Shown in pieces: positions 12,529-23,400 of a DNA stretch of 64,000 nt. The notes below the pieces were generated by a model, which saw nothing but the letters and a program-made list of their open reading frames with translations, ran no database searches and had not been told where the DNA came from. The stretch is from Mesocentrotus franciscanus (Eukaryota > Echinodermata > Echinoidea > Camarodonta > Strongylocentrotidae). How positions within the stretch are numbered: position 1 is the first letter of the stretch; every line of letters begins with the position of its first letter. Both the position numbers and the translations under genes were made by a program. The stretch spans positions 26,686,877 to 26,750,876 of the forward strand of contig CP137672.1 in the NCBI GenBank assembly GCA_037976565.1, read 5' to 3'.

Positions 12529-13803
12529 GCATCCAGGATGGGAAAGAGGAGACTATCAATGAGGAGTCTGTAACGTCGCTTCGCCTGCTTGGTGTTATCA
12601 TTCAGTCAAACCTAAAGTGGGATCTACAAGTGGAACAGCTCATAAAACGTGCATCCAGAGGTCTATATATCCTGTGCAAACTGAAGAGGAATGGAGTTCC
12701 AACCAGTGATCTTGTGCTCATATACACAATGTATATCCGACCTTTGATGGAATATTGTGCACCAGTGTGGAGCAGTAGCCTGACAACACAGCAGTTAGAT
12801 AGCATAGAGCTGATGATATCATACCCTGATCAGCATCACTATGAGGAACTCCTGAGCAGTTTCGGCATTCCCTCCCTTGCCAGGCGAAGAAATGACTTAC
12901 TCACCAACTTTGCCAAATCGATCCTTGTCTCCTCACGACATCGTGATTTGCTTCCAGCTGAACGGCAGCATCTCTCGCGAGGTGGACTTAGGAATGATAA
13001 CCACCTACACATTCCTTACGCAAGAACTAAACGATTCAGAAATCAAGTGTCCCCACACTTGTCAAACTGGTCAATGCTCAGTTGTAGATCACCTATAGTA
13101 ATGTATCCATTTGTGTCTTCTTCTTTTTAATATTTTTAGAGTTTTTATTTTGCAACTTTGTTTAATTGAAATCAAGCTCGATCCCAAAATCAAAATATCA
13201 TGCACATATTATTGAGTAATTTAACTTTGATCTATTTCTTTTAAAGTTGCTCTTAAACTACCGTGTATAATTCTGCTGCAATAACTTAATCTTAACTCAA
13301 CTTCAGCTTACAGTGTAATGTGAAAACTCAAAAATTATAAGAATTTATGTATGCTCATAGGCGTTATACATCACTTTATATGAAATGCTTTAATGATTTA
13401 TTTTTAATGTAATAATTCCATTCAATATAATTTGACATAATCTGTCCCATAACAGACGAACCTGCATGTACACTTTTTTCAGTTTATGGATCTAATTTTG
13501 ACAATTGCAATATAATAATTTCCTCTCTAAATTGTTTTAGATTATGATTACTTGCAATAATTGGTTCAACATTTCAAGTAACTTTTACAGTTATTCATCC
13601 ATCTACTTTCATTTATCAAAATATGTATAACTTGAGGTATGAACAATTATGATAACTTTAGTTATCATTTTAATTGTACATATATATGATCATTCTTGTT
13701 TTTATGCACATTTTATGTAAACATTGCATTATTGGTCCTTAGACTACTGCATTGTACATTGTATATGTTGATATTAATAAACCGAAATTGAATTGAATTG
13801 AAT
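12529..13803 (+). mobile_element. CR1/L2-like LINE, 3' fragment with ORF2 C-terminus
   Basis: The open frame ends at a stop at 13128-13130 and reads back through SVTSLRLLGVIIQSNLKW. It continues as RASRGLYILCKLKRNGVP, IYTMYIRPLMEYCAPVWSS and SFGIPSLARRRNDLL, and ends RFRNQVSPHLSNW. These are the signatures of the C-terminal region of CR1/L2-clade reverse transcriptases. About eight residues appear deleted in frame between IELM and ISYPD. A 650-bp AT-rich 3' UTR ends with AATAAACC and (TTGAA)n at 13786-13803, as expected for this clade. The copy is 5'-truncated and inactive. Confidence 0.8.
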
Positions 13804-14470
13804 GGAATTAGTCTTATGACAAAATACTTTGTAAAATTGTCCTTCAAACCTACACCTGATCACATTTTTAAAACAACTTCCAACATTTTCAAATTATATC
13901 CCCCCACCCAGAAGAGTATATCACCCGTTTGCTTGCATCTCTCCGTCAAGAAAGAGCAAGGGAGTCCTACATCTGCCCCAAAAATCTCTTTTACCATGTT
14001 TAAAGCCCAATCTGCTCTATGGTGTATTTAAATTGATGGAAAACCACACGAATCTAGGATTTTATGAAGTTCCATTGCATACTATTCGGATTAAAATACG
14101 CTAAGAAATAATGGATGTTTATTGTCACACCCATTGTAACATGTAACTATAGTAACGTATCGTTGATATTGGTATTAACACTGTTATAACGACAGACTAT
14201 TAGTTGTTTTAGCGCACCAATCAGATGATTTCATTGCGACTATTCCTCTAGCAGCTCATCTCTATTCACCTCCGTATATATCAATATCATTCGCCGCCCA
14301 ACACAACAAAAGACTTATGCACCTGCTGCAGTAATATCAGAATCTATTGGCTTGGATATCATGAATATTGGAGCTCAACAGTTCTTAGAATCCCATTAAC
14401 CAATGTTTTGTTCTTTTCCGCATATTAGTATCGGATACGCATTGTTATTTTGCCTGTTTAACTTTGTCTT
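13804..14470. other. Non-coding, upstream flank of the lectin gene
   Basis: I see no exon or repeat. If the leader exons below are real, the promoter of the secreted-protein gene lies here. Confidence 0.3.
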
Positions 14471-14479
14471 TTCTGGATA

Positions 14480-14561
14480 GTACCACATCGGTTGATCAGA
14501 GTGCTATAGGACAAGTTCGACAACTTATTACGAGTATTTTGTTGTCGTTTCTACCAAACCG
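14480..14561 (+). other. Possible non-coding first exon
   Basis: The sequence ends at a strong donor, AACCG followed by GTGAGTAAT at 14562. A leader exon with a good acceptor follows 370 bp downstream. The transcription start is not visible, so the left edge is approximate. Confidence 0.25.
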
Positions 14562-14934
14562 GTGAGTAATAATTGACGAAAACAACCGCCCTTTAAAGAT
14601 GATAAACTCTATCATTATGCCTATGACTGTTGGGTAAAGCTTGAATAAATGGTGCTCTCATTCTTGTTCAAACATAAGTTGGAAATTTCCTTGGTCAACA
14701 CATTATCCAGGTATAAAATTGTCAAAATCTGGTTAGATTCAAGATTACCTCACGTTCGGCACTTTTTTTAATCTAGGATTTCAAAGATGTGAACCATTTG
14801 AACAGTTACATGTATTGCAAAAATTAATTAAGAATACATTCGTAAAGTTTAACAGAAATCTGAACTTGTATGATAAAATGACGATAAAATGAGATGACGT
14901 TATCATCTCTATCTTTCCTTTTTTAGCACAGAGT

Positions 14935-14992
14935 ATGGAACAGAAGTATGTTTTGAAATGTACCTATGACATCGTAATCTGCCTGTCCATTG
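14935..14992 (+). CDS. Possible signal-peptide exon of the HYR/lectin gene
   Basis: A pyrimidine tract and TTTTAGCACAG acceptor end at 14931. ATG at 14935 opens MEQKYVLKCTYDIVICLSI, and a GTAAAT donor at 14993 leaves phase 1. A short phase-1 exon ending in a hydrophobic run is typical for secreted modular proteins and suits the phase-1 module exons downstream. The next exon may lie in the 500-N gap. No transcript evidence is available, and the hydrophobic run is short. Confidence 0.35.
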
Positions 14993-15582
14993 GTAAATAT
15001 TGCTTTTTATGGATCAAATAAGGAATTTTGTAATTCCTCTTGAGAAAGTGAAACGGTCATGCTTACATGCATAATTACACATTTTAATGGCGAAATGGCA
15101 TCAAAATTAAATACATATAGCTTGAACTTAATTTTCTCTTTCATAGGCTTAGGTCCTGTGCTTAGTTTTATACTTTGCCTTCGAGACCATATCGTGTTCG
15201 TCTAAAAAACAAAACACGTTAACCCTGCTTATAATCCACACATATATTATATTTGTTATCCTTTCTTCCCAATTTCTCCTCTCTCATCCCTCCCCTCCCT
15301 TATATCCTCTCCATAACTTTCTGTACCACTCCTCTTCCACTTAATTATCATGTCTAACGTCACAAGTGCGTTACTGCAAATTGGGATGGGGTTGTAAGGA
15401 TCATATTAAAAATATCCATTTCCCCTCCCCTTCCCTCTGCCTCAATCTGTCATTACTATCTTCTGTCTTCCTTCATCTTCTTATGTATTCACCTATCTCT
15501 TTAAAAGGGTTCCTTAGTTGCTCTGTAATAGAAGATCAAGATAATGCCTTTTATTATGAGAATTATTTGGTTGATTATTGAA

Positions 15583-15674
15583 CTGAATTGAATTGAATTG
15601 AATTAAATTTATTCACCACTTTCATAAAATCATGCAAAGTCAAAGAATACAATAACATAATTCTTACAAACATA
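15583..15674 (-). mobile_element. LINE 3' end in minus orientation, cut by the assembly gap
   Basis: On the minus strand this reads GGTGAATAAATTTAATTC followed by (AATTC)n repeats. That is the same type of tail as the CR1/L2-like element ending at 13803. The body runs into the gap. Sequence right of the gap (16175-16230) may continue it. Confidence 0.5.
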
Positions 15675-16174
15675 NNNNNNNNNNNNNNNNNNNNNNNNNN
15701 NNNNNNNNNNNNNNNNNNNNNNNNNNNNNNNNNNNNNNNNNNNNNNNNNNNNNNNNNNNNNNNNNNNNNNNNNNNNNNNNNNNNNNNNNNNNNNNNNNNN
15801 NNNNNNNNNNNNNNNNNNNNNNNNNNNNNNNNNNNNNNNNNNNNNNNNNNNNNNNNNNNNNNNNNNNNNNNNNNNNNNNNNNNNNNNNNNNNNNNNNNNN
15901 NNNNNNNNNNNNNNNNNNNNNNNNNNNNNNNNNNNNNNNNNNNNNNNNNNNNNNNNNNNNNNNNNNNNNNNNNNNNNNNNNNNNNNNNNNNNNNNNNNNN
16001 NNNNNNNNNNNNNNNNNNNNNNNNNNNNNNNNNNNNNNNNNNNNNNNNNNNNNNNNNNNNNNNNNNNNNNNNNNNNNNNNNNNNNNNNNNNNNNNNNNNN
16101 NNNNNNNNNNNNNNNNNNNNNNNNNNNNNNNNNNNNNNNNNNNNNNNNNNNNNNNNNNNNNNNNNNNNNNNNNN
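15675..16174. other. Assembly gap of exactly 500 N
   Basis: Five hundred unknown bases in a row. The round number indicates an arbitrary scaffolding gap rather than a sized one. Translated frames across it are meaningless. Confidence 0.99.
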
Positions 16175-16561
16175 AAACATAGATAAGGCCCCAAGATGGA
16201 AAATACACTAAGAACAAATTATACTATTCTGAATGATCAGTTTCATGCCTGTTCCGAAATAAATAACCATCTAAAAGTTAAACCTCTCAATATAAGGTGT
16301 AGAAATCGATGCTTCGTGCAATGTGGGAGTTGGTCTCGAACATCAGATCTCAGTCATGTTAGTAGACAAAATGAAATACATGTAGTAAATAAAATCTCAT
16401 GAGAAAAGTGATTGGAAGAGAATACACAAAAGATTATGACCTAAAGGAGAAATGATACCGAATCTATACAAATTAGTTCTTTACATATCTATGATAGTTT
16501 TAAAGAGAGAAAGGAATCCTATGTAACCATGGTAACGACTCTCCTTGTATATTCCCCACAG

Positions 16562-16795
16562 CCCTACTGTGTCATCGGATGCAAGCATGAATGACACAAA
16601 GACTTGTTGTACGGACAGTTTCGGTCTGAATTACACCTTACCAATGTTCTTTGAATGTCAGAAGAAAGGACATCCCAATGGCAGTATGGTACAAACCATC
16701 CCAAAACTTATCCCTAATTCATTCGTAGAAGGCGGTTGCCCCAGGAGGGAGAGTAAACTTGGTGTTCCTCCTGGACATCGAGTCTGCAGACTCCG
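16562..16795 (+). CDS. Probable exon of a secreted Cys-containing protein, domain not recognised
   Basis: A TTCCCCACAG acceptor precedes an open frame reading TVSSDASMNDTKTCCTDSFG and continuing through YTLPMFFECQKK and PNSFVEGGCPR to VPPGHRVC. The only open frame starts with one leading base (phase 2) and ends at a GTAATT donor (16796) in phase 2. It has six cysteines and Asn glycosylation sites (NDT, NYT, NGS), consistent with an extracellular region. The phase does not join directly to the phase-1 EGF exon at 20329, so either an exon is missing between them or a different donor is used. I do not recognise the domain. Confidence 0.45.
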
Positions 16796-17374
16796 GTAAT
16801 TGTTTTCCTCTCTGGTTTTCTCTAAAATCCTTTGCAGATCTTTTCTACTGTTGTTTGGACTTTAAGAAAACTAATGATTGTATCTAGGAATAGGTTACTA
16901 AATTAGTAACTTTTAAAACTATTTAGGTGGTCTGTCAACGACAGATTACGTATTGATTTCGTCAGAATTTTCTTTCCTTATTTCTAGAGGTGTTGTCTGA
17001 GGGGATGTGCTCCCTTTGAAGTGAAGAAAAACAAGTTTTCAAACTCAATTCTTACGATTTGGGTGAATACTTTTTACCAGGTTATCGCTTAAAATTTGTG
17101 ACTTTTTAAAGCCTGAATATAATCATGATAAACCTTGGATTTCTTGGAGGTTCGCCTCTCGAAACTAAGGAAATTTTGCCATGAAATTTGTGGGGCACCG
17201 TAAACTTTAGAGGGCTTTAAACACCTGCCATTTTCTCAGATTCTTCTTTCACCATGAAACAATCATGTGGTTGTTTAGAACCAAAGAGGTTTGAACGAAT
17301 ACTACGTTTAGAATGGTCCGCGTATCTGGTATTTAGCTTTCCCTTATGTTTCTGAATGCAGACTATAAACACAG

Positions 17375-17738
17375 CCCTCTTAAAGCCCCTCTAAAGTATA
17401 GGAGCCCAAAATTTGCTAAAATATTTTAAGGCAAAATTCAACTTAAATTGTATAATGATGTGAAAGAGGATGTCATTTAACACACAATTCTGCAATGATT
17501 TATAAAACAAATATGTTCAAAGACGAATATTGATGAAGGAGTGTCGAATTGAGGTTTTGTGTTGTACGCAGAAAACCCTAATTTTGTATTCTTTCATCAC
17601 TATATTCGTCTTCAAACACATTTGTTTTGAAAATCCTTGCAGAAGTGTGTCTTAAATGATTACATAATTACACAACTTAAGTGAAATTAAGCCCTTAAAA
17701 TTGTCGGGCCTCCCTACAATTTAGAAAGGCTTTAAAGC
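17375..17738. mobile_element. Foldback element with arms of about 170 bp
   Basis: The segment 17478-17545, containing CACACAATTCTGCAATGATT and AAAGACGAATATTGATGA, is mirrored by the reverse complement of 17598-17665. The similarity continues outward to GCCCCTCTAAAGTATAGG on the left and CCTACAATTTAGAAAGGC on the right. The centre is near 17570. No coding capacity; it is probably a MITE-like element within an intron or spacer of the lectin gene. Confidence 0.65.
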
Positions 17739-17861
17739 TTGGCTATAGCAAGACAGCAGTTAGTAGATAGAAAGAGAAGAAAGAAGGAGATGAGAGAGAA
17801 GAGAAAAACAGAAAGGGAGGGAAGATAAAGAGAAAGAGAGGAGATGAGAGAGAGAGAGATA

Positions 17862-18387
17862 TGCCTCGTTGACACTTGCACGCATTTTGGTCCCGCACTG
17901 CCCCGCTCTAGGGCGTGCCAATGCGTGCCAATTAGTGGCACGCAGTCGCACGCAGCGTCACGTCTAATTTACGAATAGTTCACGCAATGCGTAACCACCA
18001 GGACACGCATTCGTAGACTATGCGCATGGCATGAGAAACTGCCCGGGTATGCGCAGCCAATGCGCAAATTGTGAGTAAATTAGTCGTTAACTAGTCGTGA
18101 ACATGCGTGCCAATAGGCCAACGGACACGCATCGGCGCGCACTGGCAAGACTAGGTAGCGCATAAGGTGCGCATAGTTCACGAAGTGTTCACGAACGTTG
18201 CCAAACAAAATTGTCGTGCCAAAATTTTGAACATTTTGAAAATTCTGTCATGCATTTCACGCACGGCCCGCATCCGCCCGCATCCTCCCACACGCTACCA
18301 CGAATACTTTCCGCATTGGCACGCAAGAGTATGTGTCTATGCGCAAACTATGCGCAAACCAAAATGCGGGCAAGTGTCAACGGGGCA
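17862..18387. mobile_element. 526-bp MITE with 29-bp terminal inverted repeats
   Basis: The left end is TGCCTCGTTGACACTTGCA followed by CGCATTTTGG. The right end, reverse complemented, matches with two differences. ATA directly flanks both ends (17859-17861 and 18388-18390), compatible with a 3-bp target duplication. The interior is unusually rich in GCGTGCCAAT, TGCGCAAACTA and CACGAA motifs. It sits inside a GA microsatellite that continues on both sides. Confidence 0.75.
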
Positions 18388-18390
18388 ATA

Positions 18391-19704
18391 GAGAGGAGAG
18401 AGAGAGAGAGACAAAGGTTATAGAAATGAGAGATATTAAGAAAGAGAGGGAGAGAGAGAGAAAGAAAGATAAAGGAGAAAGAAGATAACTAAAACAATAC
18501 AAAAATTCGTTACAAAATATGCGACAAGGTGCATATTGTGTCGCGAATAATTCCCGACGAAATTCGCGACAAATCACGAATTTCACAACAAAGTTTGTGA
18601 TTCGCGATGTCCCTTCAGGGCCACCATTATGGTTCGCGTGTGTTGCGCTACAAATCACGGTTAGCGTGTGCTCCTCTGTTACAGTGTGTAGTGGGTATAT
18701 AACGTATCCGCTGAAGTGGATCTTTTTTCAGTTACTTAGGCGTTAGGTTACGCTATAGCGAAAGGTTACACTTTAGCAGCCTCACAGACGTGACATCGAC
18801 ATTTTCAAGGTCATCAGATTATCGTGACGTCATCCAGGCGCCATTTTGTGAACTTTTCTGAAAATCAACTTATGATCATATCTTTAAGTTAAAGTTATTT
18901 CTCATTCATATTTATCATGATCAAGGTCAATATCCGTCCGGTCAATGTCAGGTTAATAAACGCGCGCTTACGCGTACGTCCGCGCGTCAGTAAGCGCGCA
19001 TTTTTTTTTAATTCTCAGAATCGTCTGAAATTCATTTTGCATACGTTTCAGGCCATTTTGAGCATTTGTCGAAAAATCACGCACACGCGTATGTGCGCGC
19101 GTTTTCGTTCGTCATGGACGAACGCATCATAGAATCGCCATTTTTTTAAATTTCATGATATTTCCCATATGTTTTCGAACAATTTGATACCATGTTTATC
19201 TCTTTATGACTATTAATAACGGACTGAGTGTCCGTTCAAGATACATGTCCGTGCGCGCGAGCTCTTGTAATATATAGCATAATTATATGGGCAAAAACAT
19301 GCCCATACAAAATCCATTATAGCTCTTTAGGATGCGCCTGGACCCCATTTTTTATTAAATATTTGGATAGAGTATTAGTCGGAGATATGATTTCATGTCT
19401 CATGTGGTCATTAGGTATATCGTGACATCATCATAATGGCCTTGGAACTCAAAATACGAATTTACATATTATGACGTCAGCATATTTATGGAGAATTGAG
19501 TGTATATCTGTATATATTGATCGTTTTTCTCCCAATTTTTTATATGTTGTAGCTGAGACAATTTTCTACAAGATAAATTGTCACCCATTTTCATTTTGCT
19601 GACGTCATCATAGTTTAAAAATGCAATTAAAGGCGACATGTCAGAGTTTTCTTAATTTGCGTGTTATGCCGTTCTCAGATTTGCATGTAAAGTCAATAGG
19701 TTTG
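18391..19704. other. Non-coding, CGCG-rich patches, no exon seen
   Basis: A GA tract runs to about 18480. TTCGCGA/TCGCGAA-rich sequence (18535-18620) and two similar blocks of ACGCGYACGYNCGCGCG (18960-19005 and 19075-19110) follow. These look like decayed repeats. I could not find the exon that phase arithmetic predicts between 16795 and 20329. Confidence 0.4.
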
Positions 19705-20054
19705 TTTTCATCAGCTCGAGATTGCCAAATAGCCCGCTATTTCTGATTTGGGAAATAAGCCTGAAGTTACAAATCGCGTCTTCATCAGCTCGAAACTCGA
19801 AACTCGAGCTCGAAAAATTAGCTCGAAATATTTTGCTCAGCGTTCGCGCATAGTTCGAGTCTTCGGGCTGGTGAAGACGCACCGGACAAATAGCGGATAT
19901 TTTGCTAACTAGCCGAAGATATCTTGGGATGATTATCTCGACCAAATATCCCGCTATTTGCAACTGCGGGCTGATGAAGACGCAAATTAGCTGGATAATT
20001 TGCGATCGGGATAGTTAAAATAGCGGGTTATTTGGCAATCTCGAGCTGATGAAG
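19705..20054 (+). mobile_element. 350-bp inverted-repeat element, copy 1
   Basis: The left end is TTTTCATCAGCTCGAGATTG followed by CCAAATAGC. The right end is its reverse complement with few changes (GCGGGTTATTTGGCAATCTC, then GAGCTGATGAAG). Internal GTCTTCATCAGC/GCTGATGAAGAC words give sub-palindromes. The element at 63286-63630 is the same family in reverse orientation. Confidence 0.8.
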
Positions 20055-20328
20055 TCAGGCATAATGGGGATATTTTGGTCTATTGCCTGCGGTGCTCAAG
20101 GTTGCAGGTTCGATTACTAGAGTTTCCATTTTTTTGTAATGGTTATCAACATGTCAAAAGATCACTCAACGCCATCAGATTCATAACAGAACACCTAATT
20201 CATCTTCAGTGACGAATAAATTCTCGTTTATTTTTCTTATTTAAGAAACCCGGGGTAATTCTAATCTTAGTGATGCTGTTTGTTATTTATTAAATAACAT
20301 TTTCATTGAATAATTATTATGTTCGCAG

Positions 20329-20430
20329 ATTGCGACATGAATCCATGTGAAAACGGCTGGTGTGAGGAGACTATGACCAGATATAGATGCCACTGCCCTA
20401 TCGGATTTCAAGGAAAACAATGTCATGAAC
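20329..20430 (+). CDS. EGF-like domain exon
   Basis: The acceptor TTCGCAG and donor GTAAGA bound a 34-codon phase 1-1 exon. It encodes six cysteines in EGF order: DCDMNPCENGWC, then YRCHCPIGFQGKQC. The C-x-C-x-x-G-F-x-G-x-x-C ending is classic. There is no clear calcium-binding EGF consensus (the D-x-D/N-E start is absent). Confidence 0.88.
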
Positions 20431-23400
20431 GTAAGAACAAAGATAAAAAAATTGCATTTTATATCTTAAAGGTAAAATGTAAATTGACCGATCTCGTAAT
20501 GCTCTAAAGACTCGAATATAGGAGAAAAAAAACCGTTACAGGTCTAATAGTGCTATTTTTGTCAAGAAGAGGTAATGTGTATTCCTTGTTTTGCTTGTTA
20601 TTCAAATATGCTAAGGGTATGATTTTGATTTAAGCATTTATTTTGTATTTTTTTTTATTTTTGTAACGACAGTATGTTTTATTTCAAGCCATGTTTTATC
20701 TAAAGAATATTACCATGCAGTATATTTTCTGTTTCCTTACTAGTATTTACTTTCTCTTTTTCATTTTCCTACAGCGCGTAGAGATGTTAACAAATGTATT
20801 ATGCGCTTTATAAGAACTGTACTATTATTATTATTATTATTAAACCTAATAATTATCAACTATGTTATCTAAGGGACGATGCGCTTCAAACATTTTTTGT
20901 TTATGCACTGTTCCTACTATGTATTATATTTCGATGTAACCCACTGAATTTTATTATCTGTAAACAATTATTTTACATGGTGAATAAATAAAACAAACAA
21001 AACAAACAAATAGTCTCGTAACTGAACTGGCCGCGGCTGGTCGTCGGTCTTAAGGGTATGAGGCTGCAAGGCGAAAAGTTTGGAAATTTAAATCGAGATT
21101 ATTTTTCCTCCCCACTTTCCTGTTAATTTCATTCATTTCACCAATGTTATCTATCAATCTTTAAACTAGTTGACAGAAATCAGCCTGCAACGACCCAGGG
21201 AATTGTTGTTACCTGTCTGAAGGATATCACAGTAACCGTTGAGCTTGGTACTCCGATTAAGTCGGTAGAGTTCACCTCACCATCGGCTGTCAATACAGAA
21301 GGATCTGTCGTCCTGGTCTCTCAGAACTATAAATCGGGTGATAATTTCCCAGTCGGGTCAACTTTCGTTGAGTACATCTTTGCTGATGAGAGCGAAAACC
21401 AACCATCTTCTTGTACCTTCAACATCAACGTCAATACTGGTAAAAAGGAGAGCATGTTTTGCAATATGGCATGTTCACCTACTTTTTTCATGATATTATG
21501 TAAAGCAAGATACTTGGTCTTATGTGCACGCTCTTTTAACACTTTAATTTGAGAAAGATGGAGAGATGTTCGGATCGATACAAGCGAAATAACAATGAAA
21601 TTGACGATTCATCAACTCAGTCGCTCGATAGAAGGTTTAAATGAAATGCTCATTTACATTTGAGTCAGTTTGTCTGAGCCCATATGATGGTTTGATTGGA
21701 TAACAGACCATAAGACACAAACCTACGTTCTTATTATATATCTTGATATCACAGTCGATACCAGCCCTCCAGTGGTACAATCCTGCCCTTCTAACCAGAC
21801 ATTCTTAGTTCTCACAACCACCACACCAATCACTTGGACACCACCAACAGCAAGTGATGCGTCTGGAATTGCATCCATCGTCGCCAACTATGAACCTGGA
21901 GTTAATGTCTCCGTGAATAGCCCCATCGACGTCATTTACACTGTGACCGACAACAGTGGCCTTGTAAACACAAACTGTTCTTTCAACATCACCCTCGTAT
22001 CTGTAGGTATGTCATGTGTGATTTTTGTTTGATATGACTGCAAAGATATCTGTGTATAATATAGCCTACAAGTCCATATTACTTGAATCCTTTGCTCATA
22101 CAATTTTAGTAAAAACGTAGTTGATGCTATACTTTAATAGCCATCTGTCACTGTTTCACACAGTTCAATGATGAGTCGAGGTGACGCCTTCGTAGAAAGA
22201 ATATTTTAACATGAACGATAGCAACTAATTTCGAAAAATCAACCTAAGGCATTCCAATTGCCTTGTGCGTCCACCTATTGAAATGTGGAAACATGACAAT
22301 GACGTATTACGTAATCGAAATATGACTTACAAGGGATGTACAATACGGTATTGAAATTGCGCTTGAGTTGATTTTGTCGAAATAGTTGCGATAATGTTTT
22401 CTGGTGTCATCGAAGCCTTTGTGACACATGAACACGGACTATCGTCACGTAAAGGATTAAAGTTTTCTCCTCAACTCGTTAACTTTTTTTTGTATTGGAC
22501 ATGGTCGCAGGCTAAATAAAAGGCCTAAACGGTTTCAACATTCTGGTGCAGAATATTTTTAAAAAAATCTATTTCCTGTCGAAAATTGCAAATTAGAAGA
22601 TTAAAAACTAAATCTAAATGCTTGTTTCTTACCTTCTTACTTTCCGACGAATGTGATTCCATACCTAGGTGTAAAGATAAATATGATAGCATTACTTCAC
22701 ATTTACATTTTATCGGAGCTGAAGGTATGAATGATATGCAAATACTGTTATACCACTACAAGGTATCGCAAGACAATATGGCCCCTGTAAAATATAGACA
22801 GGTGGCCTTCCTAAACAGATTCTGGTGCACATTTTTATCTTCCTAAAGGAAAATAATTTAGGTGACCATTTAGACAAATAGTCTTTATACAGAAGTGACC
22901 ACAATAAAAGTTCTGACTATATATTCAATTGACTATCCTCAAGAACATCTCCTTCCTCTCGAAATAATTTCTATCGAAATACCAATTGATCTCAACGAAA
23001 GCTTTTAATGTTTATGGGGTCTTCAGAGACAGAATGGGAATGCACGTCCTCGAAATGCTACCACCTCAGGGATGCAAAGGCGCATAGTTGGCAGGACGCT
23101 CACGACTTCTGCCCGACCCTTGGCCCGATAACCATGGTGGCAGGAGACAGGACACCATCCCTCTTATTTGAAGATAGCGAAGTAGGGACCCGGGTCGCCT
23201 TACGTCTCGTGGGAGCTGGTTCTTCTCTAAATTTTGTATGGATCAACTGCAATGACATGGAAACTAGAGGGCTGTTCATGTGCGACGTGGATGGCACGGG
23301 AGCTGTGCAGATTAATACAACCAGTAAGTTTAATCTCGATAATTCAGCACAGTAATGCTAAACGTGATAACGCCCAATGTAATTCCAACCTTTGAAATTA

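Noticed and set aside
15575..16217. Open frames of about 200 codons
   Set aside because: They run through the 500-N gap.
20085..20130. tRNA gene suggested by GGTTCGATTAC
   Set aside because: It has a B-box only, with no acceptor or anticodon stem; probably a tRNA-derived repeat remnant.
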